This document shows positions 53,601-64,000 of a stretch of DNA of 64,000 bases, piece after piece. How positions within the stretch are numbered: the stretch's first letter is position 1; the number at the start of each line of letters is the position of its first letter. The notes beneath the pieces were generated by a model. That model was given only the letters and a program-made list of their open reading frames with translations, was not told where the DNA came from and did no database searches. Origin of the DNA: Zygnema cylindricum (taxonomy: Eukaryota; Streptophyta; Zygnematophyceae; Zygnematales; Zygnemataceae); assembly GCA_037447655.1 (NCBI GenBank), contig JBBHKE010000467.1, forward strand, positions 98,495 through 162,494. Reading direction: 5' to 3'. A program made the position numbers and the translations under genes.

Positions 53601-56600
53601 CAGCCATCCAGGAGTAGGGCAATCTCATGTTAACTTGCCACTGCACCAAAGACCCTTCAAGAAAGTATAGGAGCTCACCAAGTTGTATAAACTGTCCATC
53701 ATTTGCAGCCACACGGACCTTGTCACCCTGCCACCCTCCAACCAAATTTCAGCACCTGCAATACACTTTGCTGCAGTTGACAAATTTACTACGAAATTGT
53801 GAAGGAACAGCTTTTACCCGATTGCCCATGTCGTCCATAGGCACACATTCAATGGCCACAATACTTCCACAATCATCGGCAGTGATGATATATTCAGGTG
53901 AAGCTGCCCCTGTTGCATCCAATCCACCGAAACACCCTCCATCACTTCATGTCAATAAATCTACCCTCGCCTGTAGTGATTTTGATGAAATGAAAAAAAT
54001 AAAATAAATAAAAAGAAATCCGTTTGGTCTACTTAACCACCAAGAGGTCATAAAAACCCCATAATGCAGATCACAACCAAGGTGGACACTGTAGCAAACT
54101 CACCATCTATATAATATGCGCTGCCATCCGAGTACTGTCGGACCCACTGCATTTATGAAACCAAGAAAAATGCCCATTTCAGTCTCGTACATTGTCTAAT
54201 AGAGCAATTACATATGATGAAAAAACTGCGAATTGCAATAACCACAACTCAACCATCGCACCGACTTTACTGCACATACTGTGATTACTGAAAAACCATG
54301 AAGATACAAGCTTGAGCTTGTAACGACTGTAATGGCAAAAATCCTACGGAAAAAAAACCCGCAAAAAATGAACATAGAAAGGATTTCCTGCGATTACTGT
54401 TCGCAACACATAGCATTTGCTTAATTTTTTACTGGATAATAAAAAGAAAAATTCTGTGGCGGTAACCAGTAGCAGCCGTTATTTTTCGCAATATTTTCAG
54501 TTATTTTCATTTTCTGTACACCTACGTCCGAATGACCAGCAACCATTACTTTGGTTACTGACAGTAATTGCAATATTATCGTCAAACATAATTATCCTAT
54601 AACATGGAGGACAACGCAAAAGGACAATCACAGAAACTGCAGCAAATATGGGAGCAACACCTGACCTGAAAAACACAAAGAGCAGTTCCATTGATAGAAT
54701 GGCCACAAGCTGTTAGCTTCCCACCAAGCACGGCATCACCCACAATTCGAAGGCCCTCAATAGCTGGCCGCAGGGCTGGTCCTGTGTTACCCCAAGAAAT
54801 GTCCATCAAGAAAAAACGAGGTTAGTACTTCGCCCAGGACAAACCAACAGGCCCATGGACTGAAGCACCAATGACAAAGACAATGTATTTACCAGGTGGC
54901 TCAGAGTTATCTGCTTCTGAAGAATCAGGATGTTCTTCCTCTGGCTGGTTTGAGGCTTTGGGAGGTGGAGGTGGTGAGGGAGGTGGAGGCTCAGGAGCAG
55001 AAACATTCTGTACTGGATTTATTTTTGACGTAGTTTCTGCACTGCCCGGTCCATTGGCTCTTGGCATAGTCGGAGAAGACTGCCCAGCATTGCTATCCTC
55101 CCCATTGCTCTGCCATTCCAAAGGCTCTCGTCTCACAGTTTCCACAAACTCTGTCCACGATGGGCGCCCCAATGACGGTGTCGGTTCGGATGTCGACCGA
55201 GAGGGTTGGAGATGGTTGGGAGGGGCATCGCCAGAGGACTGCCTGTGACCAGCTTCAATAGACGAGCCTGGAACAGCAGTATCCAGCCTGTCCACATACA
55301 TCTTCATTAGCTTCAATTAACACTGATTTGATGTAGAGACGTGGCAACTTGTAGTATGTCTTTTAAACGTTGTTATTACTACTATTTTGTGATTTTTGGC
55401 CCAAAAAGAGTTGACGTTATTAACACTATAGCAAGGGGCAGTATAGTTGCCTTGGCCAACCTGAAACTTAGAGAAAACAAAGAAGTAGCTACGAGGAGAC
55501 TTCAGCTGCATGGTTACAAAAAGATTTCCGAGACGGTGCCAGGTGGTACTAATGGTTATTATAAAGACTTACCTACTGGCCTCCCTGCTATCACTGTTTC
55601 TCAGGTCGTTGTGACGGTTCAGCCAGGATGGAAGTCCCACATTACCTACCTGAATCCCAGCCAAAGGAGTATTTCCAAATTCGGCTGAATGATGTCCAAC
55701 AGAGAAAGCTTCTAGCACAAACGCACTGCACGACCAGCTGATAGGAAGACTGAAGAAGGCAGCAAGAAACATGTTTATACTGACTGTACCGTAGTAGACA
55801 TGGGGCCTTGATCCAAAAGTGATCCTCCTGATCCACTGGGCAGATTTAGGCCAGCAAGCACACTGCCTGCGGTAGGGTCCCCATCGTTCCAGATCCCTGG
55901 TGGCACCCGTCTCTGCATACAGCCATATAGCCTAACCACTCTCAACTGTCTGAATGAAGAAATCTGGTTGGGAAATGCAAAAACGTAGAATCATGTGTAG
56001 CAAGGCATCCTTATATTATGCAACCTAGTGGCAGACAGTTGTTTTCTCAAGACAATTTATATTCGAAAAATGGGAAAAAAAAAAGTATCCTTAAAGAGAG
56101 CTGGCTGCAGGGTATCAGCAACATGCCTGTACGAGAGAATATGCCTAACAGAGGTCACTTAGGCCTAAAAACATTTCAAGAAGAAAGAAATCTCACCGTG
56201 AGGCTCAAAGCCGTCAGGAGGCGTTGGACTACCAACTGTCCCACCACACCCATGCTCTTATTAAGACACCAACAGCCCAAGATAAGGAAATAAAATGACT
56301 AGTCGCCAGAAAAAAATGGCAAGTAAACTAAACACTGACGACTTCCACAATTGCAACTTTTCAGAAACTTCTTCGTGTGTTCTACAGGACAGACACAAGT
56401 GTGGAATTCAGAAACTAGTGATGGGTTCCAGATGATGGAAATGTAGATTTTTTTTTACTGAAGTTTCTAAAGCACATGTATATTGCGTACATGCGGATGA
56501 CGAGTCTGAATCAAAAATGCTGGAGTCGCTTAATTACACCGTGGTAATTCACGTGATTATTTCTCAATTGTAAGTTAAATTAAAATTTTCATGTATTCCA

Positions 56601-59600
56601 TATTTTTTAATGCAATTATAACTGTAAATACTTTAAGTCCACTGTAATTCCTGTTGGAGTACAATAAAGCTACGATGGAAATGGGCCAATCTGAACAAGT
56701 ACAATCTGAGACTTTGTGTGTGAAATCTTCTTGTACTGAATAGAATTTCGCAATGATCACATGCTCCCCACTTTGGGAGTATGTCGTATCTTATGCTGCA
56801 TAAGACACTTTTTCATCATAGCAAAAAAGGTGGGATGTCTACATGCATACACAGATTCTACTGCATACGTGCATTCGAAGGAAAATTGGTTTTGTTACGT
56901 AAAATTTTGATATACCTTATCCAACAACGAGCTTAAGCACCGTTTAGATTGGGTATTTGTTTGGATTTTAATTGTTTATGAGTAGTAAATAGATTGGTCT
57001 CAATAAGCTATACAACTTTAACAGATTAATAAACCCTATCTCATACATAAGAAGCACCTTCTATAAATAGGGCTAGAAGGCTATTAAGGCTCCAAAATTT
57101 GCACACCTATGAATTACAAGAGTGTTCTTGGCTTTATATAGAAGTTGATCTCAAATAATTCAACATTATTTTGCCTTCTCAAGGAGTATACCCAACTTTG
57201 AATTAGGAGAGACCCCCAAAAGTTTAAGCATGTGAAGAAAAAAAAATTGCCTTGTTCAGTTATGGTGGTAAATTTGCCATTGTCATTGCCAATTGCATAT
57301 CAAGTGTGGAAATTTACTAGTTTAGAATTATGTTACAAAAATCATGTTAACGGCTTGGTTTATTCTATAGTTGTTTTGTTTTTAGTAATTAAAACATTCG
57401 TTTTACTAGGGTTAACATGCTATATCCTCCTTCAAAACTTTCATAGTAGACCTTAATGATAGATAGTCAAAGCCAAAGTTTCTCCCTGTTTGTAATTTTG
57501 TTATTTTTGTTTTTTCAAACAAGATTTCACGTTTTCTGCTTGGATTTTTCTAGTTTTTGTGTGTTTTTAGTCGCTTTAGCTCTCATTTTATGAGGGTAAA
57601 CATGACAAATCCTCCTTGAAGGTTTTTTAGTAAAAAATAGGGATATTTAAAGTGGAAGTTCTCACTACTTGATAAATGAAACCAAACATGGTGTATATTG
57701 GTACATATTGATATATACTGGTCGTTATTTTCATTAATTAATTTTAAAATGCGATACAAACCAACTATGTTAACCACAGTAGGATTTTCCCAAAATCTCT
57801 TGTACTGTAAACAATCTATACCACTTTTGAATGAAGAAAAACCTGGTTGATTGTTGAACTAAATAATCTGTAGGCTAAATAACCAAGTGAGAAAGAATAG
57901 TCAAAGTAGAAAACATTCTACTTTGTATTAGCTCAAAAATGTGTGGTTCAAAAGTCCGATTCTTCAATCATTTAGCAAAAATAACATGAGAGGTTAAAAT
58001 ATATAGTTGGTACAGGGATGCAATTTTTTTTTTTTTTGCATCCGTCTTTGAGAACAGAAAAAAATTGAAACTTCAGCTCTCCCTCTCCATCTCACTCCAA
58101 TAAGCACACAACCATATTGAAACAAGAGAGGTCAAAAAACCAAAGCAGGCTCATTACAGAACCAAGGTGGAATTTTGTCTCAATAGATGTGAACAATGGT
58201 AATAGCGAGTTGAAAACAATTAAAGGCCACACCTTGACGGCATTCACCAACTCCGGAGCATCATTTGCGTCAGGATGAAGGCCAAACTCTGCCATTAAAG
58301 GCATGAGTGTCCCGACAAATACTGCACGGTCACTCTCAGCTCTCTGCCCGTCTCCGCCCACCAGGCGATCGAGTCAGATTTACAAGCATCATAACTATCC
58401 TGGCAAAATGTCCTTCATATGCGTCTGAGTGCAGTTTCACAGCTGATGCAAGAAACCACTCCCAGGGAAGTTTGCTGGTTGCAGAGGGCCTTGATTCACC
58501 TCTAAAGCTTGCGCAAGACGCACGTTATCATCCAGGACCTCCTTGCGATAAGCCAGGGCTTGTGATGTAGCCTCCAGCATACCTTGTTGCTGCTGGTCAT
58601 ACGCCTGTAGAATCATAAAGACGACTATTCAGAAATGAGCTCAACATGTGACATAGGATTTGATCCATGATTGAATACAATTGGCCAAAACAAATCCTCA
58701 GTGGCTCCTACAGACTTCATTGCAGCTAAATCCAGTTTTTAAAGGTAAATACAACATAGCACAAGAAATACACAGCATGCTACAGACCAGGGCTGTTGCC
58801 TATCAGCATAATATGAAAGAACATAGAATAGCGTCAGTGATTTTCAGCAGCTGAACCAAGTGAATGGCTATTTGGCTCAATGGCAGCAAACAGTTTCCAA
58901 CAACTTGGGATGAGACTACACCACCCATCCAATTACAGTAAATCACTCCAATAACACTATTTAAGTGGACCACAATAAGCCACGCTTCGAACCATAATTT
59001 AGTGTAGCTAAATAAAGCTGATTCTAATTACGTGTAAAGCTAATTCACTAACCCTAATAACAATGGGCAGTACACCATACCATGCGGAGCTCTGCCACAC
59101 GCCGTTCCAAGCTGCGTTTGTCACTTAAAAGTTGCGCCTCCTGTTTATGGATGCCATCCCAACGCAATGCACAGTAATCTCGTTATACATACAGATGCAT
59201 TAAAACTTTGCCAACACACGGGATAAAACAATCTGGAAGGCCCACCTTCACTTGCGCAGCAGCCAGAAGACGATCCCGTACATGTAGTTGCTCTTCTAAC
59301 CAGCGTATTCGCCCGTTACTGACCATGACATCCTACCCAACAAACTGCCTTTTCCAGTCAGCCAATGAACTATCCTCAAAACAAATGTAGCACCCTGTAA
59401 TGGCCTGCATATTAACTTCAACACCTTCAGGAGCCTGCTTGTCAAATATTGCTGCCATTTGAACAAGTCAAACGGACTGCTTCCCAGATACCTGATCTGC
59501 CACAGGAGAGTGGTACGAAGGCTGCGCACCACTAGCCATCCCTCGTATTTGCAAAGACGCCGAATTTGCCCAGGCTTGATAGCTGCCAGACTCCACCATC

Positions 59601-62015
59601 TCACCCCCATTCCTGTAATACAAAGATCAACAAACTACATTGGAAAATCAGTATTTCACTCGAACTTGGCTGAACTTGATTTTCACTAGGAATGCTGTAA
59701 ACATGCCCCACCATGGAATAGACCCTTAACTAACTAGATACATCAAACCTGCACAAAAAAGAAACAGTGCAATTTACATATTTTAGAATATGCCCAGGTG
59801 CCGGGTGTCCAGGCTTGTGCTCATCAAGCCTCCTACTAATAGGCTTGCAGAGGACTGTCAAGATGTACAATAGCAGCTGGCATGACTTGTATCGACAGCT
59901 TTCAGGATACCTCCTGCTAAATGGCTTCTGATCCTCATCTATGACAATGCACGTTCACCGTAACAGAAACCAGCAGTCCTTATGCCGGGTTATTTTCTGA
60001 AGGACTCTCACAAAACCAAGGAGAAGTTTGAATTATGTCAAGGGGACAATTACGAAGATAAACTTAAACATGGGCAAACATATACTTCTTTGCCTTGAAG
60101 AAAAACAATTAATCTCAGGCAAGGTAAATTCTTGTCAACTGTTGGCTCTTCCTCCTCATCCTAAGTGGAAAGAGGAAGGTGTGGTAGGTTAACTTAAGTT
60201 TGCATAGATACGCCCACTTTCCCCACCTTCCTATGCAACCTATGGTTTGTAATTTCCAAGCAAAACACCTATGCGAGCACCTACATACACGGGTGCCTAA
60301 TCCAATAGACCAGAGTATCCAAATACTGCAGGTGATCATAACACCAATACTTGCAAATAGATGAAAAGCCAATAATGGGAGACGACCCTTGGGTTATTTT
60401 TTGCGTGGCCTTCAGCATTTCTCGCTTGAACTTTCCTGTTTACTTTGAAAATAAACTTGCCCCATCTCTTGCCACAAAATCATACTGGTGTAGCCCAATC
60501 CTAAATGACTATTCAACATTCAGTGCAGATAGTCAAAAGAAATAGAGAAAATTGTGTCAACAATATCTGGTTAACTTAAGGAGTGCTCAACGTCTGAACA
60601 ACTTCTTCCTCAAAAACTAAGCAACTGTCCAATTCAACATAGGGGAACAAAAGGTGGCTGTTGCTGCATCGTGTACCCAGAAGTGTGACTACTGGTCCAG
60701 GCTTACACTTGAAACTTCACTAATAGCTTTACCTATATTTAGGACTGTCTTTCAACCATTTCACACAATCAAGAGTAAAACTTGCTCCATGATGTCAAAA
60801 TCAAAAGGCCCTCTCAGAGAGTTATTGCCGCTTGAGAGCTTTAACCTGAACCAACCATGTGAAGTGCGAAGGTATGGAAAATTAAATGTCCAACACCATG
60901 CGCACCTGGCAGAGGGCCGTGCGGTGGAATGGGGAGTAAGAGGAGGCGATGCCTCCAGCCAAGACGTGTTGGCCGGACCTCCATCTCTCTCACTTGGACG
61001 ATAAGAAGCTCCTTCTGAAGCAGAGCCACTCTGTGTGCGTCTGCGATCAGTATATGGCAATGCTGGCCTTGACCGACCAGAAGGTTGTTTTCCCACCGTC
61101 TGACCACCATATCCACCATCGGCTGCGCCTGGTTCATTTGTAGGTGTCATGGCATGTGACTGCCGGCTGTCCAAAGAGTCAACATCAGCTTCGCCGTCCA
61201 CAGCCTGCAATCAAATTCGACGACCTTACCATTAGCCAGTTCCAAAAAAAAACAGCAAACAGATAAAGCCAGGACCGAGAAGGTATATCCAAAGTGCAAA
61301 ACACCTGGCCACTGACAAAGCAAAGTAGACTCTTCAAACAATGTGACAGAAATATATACAAGTGGGTTAAATACAACACAATTGTCAATATTAAGAGAGA
61401 ATCAAACTGGACAGCCCTTCAAGAAAGAAGATAGGCATGCATGCAGTTCTACTCTCTCTACCTCAATTAGGCATCTAACGGACTGTCTCCTACCGTCACA
61501 AGAATCCATTGCAACAGCCAATCATTTGTTCTGACAAGCCAGGTGCATCACTATCGGCCAAATGCATTACTGGTTTCCGGTATAGTGAGGCTTACCCCAT
61601 TGTTATGGAGATGCCATTCCATAACCCTCACTTTAGACCGCAAAAACTCGTTCTCACTTGCCTGGATCCACCATTACAGAATTTCGACGCAGAGGAAATT
61701 AAAACATCATAATAGTTCAGGTTTCTGCTCAACAAAGGACAACATTTTGCTACACACCATTTCCGGCAAGTGAAAACAAACAACTGCACTTGCCTGATTC
61801 AAAATCTCAGTTTTGGCGTCATCCAAAACGCGTTGCCATGACACAAAATGTTCTGCATTCTGACCCGCGGGGGCTCCAGTAGAACCGCCATGGCCTGCAA
61901 AAGGCATAGCCGCAGGAGAAGACGCTCTCCGTTGCTGTGTGTGAGAAAGGCCATGACTTCCAATCTGCATTCCTTGACTGTTGTGCTGTACGGAACTGCC
62001 AACACTTAAAGCCAT
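50538..62015 (-). CDS. Plant-specific coiled-coil protein with conserved C-terminal module (multi-exon gene)
   Basis: Minus-strand gene of about 11.5 kb. I place 21 exons: 62015-61794, 61661-61596, 61204-60906, 59612-59492, 59332-59246, 59140-59081, 58604-58500, 58343-58233, 56235-56197, 55912-55790, 55711-55650, about 55310-54893, 54781-54666, 54146-54104, 53909-53818, 53727-53679, 52975-52905, 52833-52687, 52548-52466, 51922-51868 and tentatively 50618-50538. All introns are GT-AG except the first (GC-AG), and phases match at every junction except around one unlocated exon between 58,233 and 56,235. About 800 codons result. The order is an N-terminal helix, a Ser/Pro-rich linker, coiled coil, a second linker, then a conserved module. 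It resembles a plant protein family I recall without a settled function, so no symbol is given. An upstream in-frame stop supports the start at 62,015. Confidence 0.8.
51283..51447. repeat. 82-bp imperfect tandem repeat in last intron
   Basis: AGAAGGGTCCTCATAACACC starts at 51,283 and again at 51,365, followed each time by a related CCTATAGGAACGG/CCTGTATGGATGA and GACGAACTTTGT-like stretch. It is intronic. Confidence 0.7.
51868..54781 (-). CDS. Exons 14-21: conserved C-terminal module
   Basis: Eight exons in consistent phase encode IEGLRIVGDAVLGGKLTACG, HSINGTALCVFQ-WVRQYSDGSAYYIDG, ASPEYIITADDCGSIVAIEC, VPMDDMGNR, GDKVRVAANDGQFIQL, AILQEKMEDCLLDGGMSFDV, HCVLQIKRTEYTLKRGSKKI, VEIQVGQPTSFIINTDVRPL and RQRDMAVLVMRRFKEANTQ. 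The first half has the look of an Ig-like fold and the second of a PH-like or lipid-binding fold, by analogy with other plant coiled-coil/Ig-PH proteins; this is inference. Conservation is strongest here, so it is probably the functional core. Confidence 0.82.
54893..56235 (-). CDS. Exons 10-13: central linker
   Basis: Short exons 56235-56197 (GSPTPPDGFEPH), 55912-55790 and 55711-55650 (FSVGHHSAEFGNTPLAGIQ) are phase-consistent. Then a long exon to 54,893 follows, rich in Ser, Glu and Pro (SSGDAPPNHLQPSRSTSEPT, with a run APEPPPPSPPPPPKAS). The exact acceptor of that last exon is uncertain (55,310 or 55,301). The sequence looks disordered, apart from a short RPSWTEFVETVRREPLEWQ segment that could be a binding motif. 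Confidence 0.6.
58233..59612 (-). CDS. Exons 4-8: coiled-coil region
   Basis: Exon 4 (NGGEMVESGSYQAWANSASL...HSPVADQ), exon 5 (IRWLEEQLHVRDRLLAAAQV), exon 6 (EAQLLSDKRSLERRVAELRM), exon 7 (YDQQQQGMLEATSQALAYRK...NVRLAQALE) and exon 8 (SDRAVFVGTLMPLMAEFGLH...ELVNAVK) join in frame. Heptad-like Leu spacing and charge suggest a coiled coil. The exon 8 text matches a segment I recall as conserved in the plant family, ERSTFVSSLLPLLSEY. Confidence 0.78.
60906..62015 (-). CDS. Exons 1-3: N-terminal region
   Basis: Exon 1 (MALSVGSSVQHNSQGMQIGS...WQRVLDDAKTEILNQ) ends CAG|GCAAGT, a strong GC-type donor. Exon 2 encodes ASENEFLRSKVRVMEWHLHN. Exon 3, opened by TTGCAG, encodes AVDGEADVDSLDSRQSHAMT and a Ser/Pro/Arg-rich linker (PSGRSRPALPYTDRRRTQSG) and ends in phase 2. 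The helical segments suggest dimerisation; the linker is probably disordered. Confidence 0.7.
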
Positions 62016-62799
62016 TTCGTGGAGCTGATTGCACGTATTAATGTGTTGCCTTCACGGCGGTGTGTGATCATGAGAAGCCATGGTGATACCCATGCACAAC
62101 AGTACAGTGAACACTTGTCGACGGTGTTGAAAAGTGCAGGTCTTCGGTTTCCGTTTCTCTCTAGGCGGACTGCGAGGAAATTGCAGGCGCTGTAAGAAAA
62201 TGTACGGCAAGGTAATGATACCACGCGGTTTCGTTCTGTGCAGAGGTGCCCTTCACCTCCCGCAAGTCGCGTCAACTTCATTTTGGCGGTTTGAATTAAC
62301 CGTACATAAAGTACAGAAGCAGATATCTTAGCCAAAGATAGCAGTTTGACCTCTGTTCCTTGTTGGTGTACCACTGTACAAAGGTTCCACGACAGGATCT
62401 CATAGAACATTCCCAGGCAGTTCCGGCTCTTCGCATGGACTACTGTACTTGTATGGAATATAGGAGAGGAGCCACCCGTGTATGGTTTGCGCGCCACTGC
62501 CACCAGCTGGCCTTCGGCCATTCCCACTGCCTTCGTACCGCTCTACCGTACGAAATCTTTAACCGTCGAATCTATTCACTCGAGTTTTGTTGACTCCCTG
62601 GAAAAAGCCTTTGGGCCCAGATTTGCCGGCTCCCTACATGTAGAGGCATCCGCATCCATTTAACGCTCATGTGCCAGTTCTGCGTCCAGAGCTGGGGACG
62701 CGTGGCGGAGTCGGACAAAATGTACATAGAACTGTAAGGCCGCTAGGATAGTGTCGCTTAGAGCCAACTGGCACGGAGCGGCACATAAAGAGAGTGCCA

Positions 62800-62850
62800 G
62801 CAAAGCAGGCCCAGTGCGTGAAGGCTTTTTAGGGTTTGGTGGGCCCTACG
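62800..62850. promoter_or_regulatory. Telo-box and site II motifs
   Basis: AGGGTTT (62,831-62,837, the reverse of the plant telo-box AAACCCT) lies next to TGGGCC (62,840-62,845) with a second GGCCCA at 62,808-62,813. Such pairs are typical of promoters of plant growth-related and ribosomal genes. They lie about 800 bases upstream of the start of the gene ending at 62,015, or could serve an unseen gene on the plus strand. The frames between 62,016 and 64,000 show no motif I recognise. Confidence 0.45.
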
Positions 62851-64000
62851 CAGCGTGACGTGACTTGGCGCCAGGAAACCCCCTTTCGTTTCGCATCATT
62901 TCTCTTCATCCTGCAGAAGAGGAACGAGCTTCCTGAAGATCAGGCTGTCAGTTTTTCTCCAAATCGTCTCCGTATACCGTGAGCTGCTGACTGGAAGGTG
63001 AAGAAGGAAAAGAGCAACAGGACTGCGGTAGTGATTGGATTCGTGCAGATACGGAAGAGCGACAATGCATGTAGACTTGTAGACTTGAGTGCATGGTTGT
63101 AGAGCAACCATGGGAGGATGTATCTCCACCGGTAAAAGAGGTGATTTGAGCCATGGTGGGATCAATCAGCAGAGTTCGGCCGGGCGTGTTGGAAAAGGTG
63201 AACTCTAATTAACAGAGTGTGGTTTGGGATAATGTCAAAGATTCTTAAGTTCAGTTCTTCATACTGACATGTGCGTGATGACTGTACAGTCCACTTGTCC
63301 CGTTATCCATTGGTTTTTTTTATTGAGCTGGTGCACTCTGGTTGTTCCTTTTTCGAAAGTGCTTGAAATTGGACTCCCTGTCTTGTTACAACGCTTCTCC
63401 TGGATTGTATAAAGTAATTATTACTCAATGTGGAGTTCACGCTGTTCTATTCTACGACACCTTACACGTTGCTGTAGAAGTTGCTGATTGTTCTCTATGA
63501 TATCTTGTCTGTTGAATAGCCATAGTTATGTTCTTTTTCAACTGCATCGGCGTTTGGAATGGTATTGGAATTCTCGTTTACGCACGAAAGCAGGGAAACC
63601 AGGATCCGATGCCCAGTGTGTTCGTTTCCTATTGCTTTCCCTATTTTCAGAGGATTTTGGGCAAAGCATTTGGTACACACTTGGCACGAAGCAAGATTCT
63701 TCGTGAAGGGCTCATTCTATGTAATTATTTTCTAAATTGCTGAGATAAGTTTCGCTGCTTGTTATCCTGTTCAGACAGTGAATGCAGTGTCGCTCAATGT
63801 GCATTGCTCGTTAAATTTGCTTATGGTGACTCAATGTACTATTTTTTAGGCTACTAAATTTGTTGAGTACTTCTGAGGGATGAATGCTGTCATGAAAGTA
63901 TTATTCAAGAGCATTCTTTAACATGCACTGTGGTGTGCCGGGATTAATGGCGCGAATGTGTTTTGAAAGTCCGTAAGCTTACTTTCGTAGTGCATTGTGT
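62851..64000. other. Unassigned DNA to window end
   Basis: No coding region is supported. A 72-codon plus-strand frame near 63,488-63,706 and an 89-codon minus-strand frame at 62,896-63,165 have no recognisable features and could be untranslated leader or chance. Confidence 0.4.

Noticed and set aside
59468-59470. In-frame TGA that seemed to be a nonsense mutation in the host gene between exons 4 and 5
   Set aside because: Reading CAG|GTATCT (59,491) to GGGTAG (59,333) as an intron joins exon 4 to exon 5 in phase 0 and removes the TGA, so no mutation is needed.
62006-62527. 173-codon minus-strand frame overlapping the start of the host gene
   Set aside because: Different frame from exon 1, no recognisable motif, and consistent with chance in leader sequence.

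Overview
The window is nuclear DNA of a streptophyte plant (a land plant or a charophyte alga). Three things show this: a spliced gene of a plant-specific protein family with mixed short and kilobase introns, dense Ty1/copia elements whose primer site matches plant initiator tRNA-Met, and hAT and PIF/Harbinger remnants. The long GGGA arrays and divergent copia lineages make me think of Chara, but that is a weak guess. Two runs of ten N mark scaffold joins.

Layout. 1-5,860: two broken copia elements on the minus strand with a plus-strand solo LTR between them. 6,859-22,255: a three-level nest. Ret-4 (plus, internally deleted) contains Ret-5 (minus, 8,012-20,118, target duplication AAGAT), which contains Ret-7 (minus, 11,932-17,707, near-perfect target duplication), a non-autonomous element with a Gag-like frame but no visible polymerase. 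22,260-24,651: copia LTR and gag debris (Ret-6, LTR-9). 25,340-28,250: a decayed Gag-protease region, probably Ty3/gypsy-like, with a 492-bp tandem duplication. 28,460-31,755: Ret-8 (copia, minus). 31,755-32,600: a spliced hAT transposase remnant. 32,695-38,168: Ret-2 (copia, plus). 38,400-42,300: PIF/Harbinger remnant (SANT-like ORF1 and DDE transposase). 43,370-46,720: two long GGGA-type purine arrays. 46,730-50,350: gene-poor DNA with short tandem and dispersed repeats. 50,538-62,015: one minus-strand gene with at least 21 exons. 62,016-64,000: its upstream region, with telo-box and site II promoter motifs.

The copia elements share an unusual architecture. The primer-binding site abuts the LTR end and matches the anticodon half of initiator tRNA-Met, as in Drosophila copia. 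The Gag start codon lies inside the LTR, so the primer site is translated. Eight LTR copies carry, antisense in U3, a tRNA-like module (A-box-like, B-box-like, usually a T4-T5 run). In Ret-4 the module's T-arm hairpin keeps its pairing through a compensatory change and resembles the T-arm of initiator tRNA-Met. This could be an antisense Pol III promoter or a second tRNA-primer contact in the genomic RNA, and is the most interesting signal here.

The only gene I believe is a functioning host gene is the minus-strand one at 50.5-62.0 kb. It encodes a coiled-coil protein with a conserved C-terminal module of unknown biochemical role; exon phases agree across every located junction except around one exon I could not find. 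Nearly all other open frames are transposon remnants or shadows.
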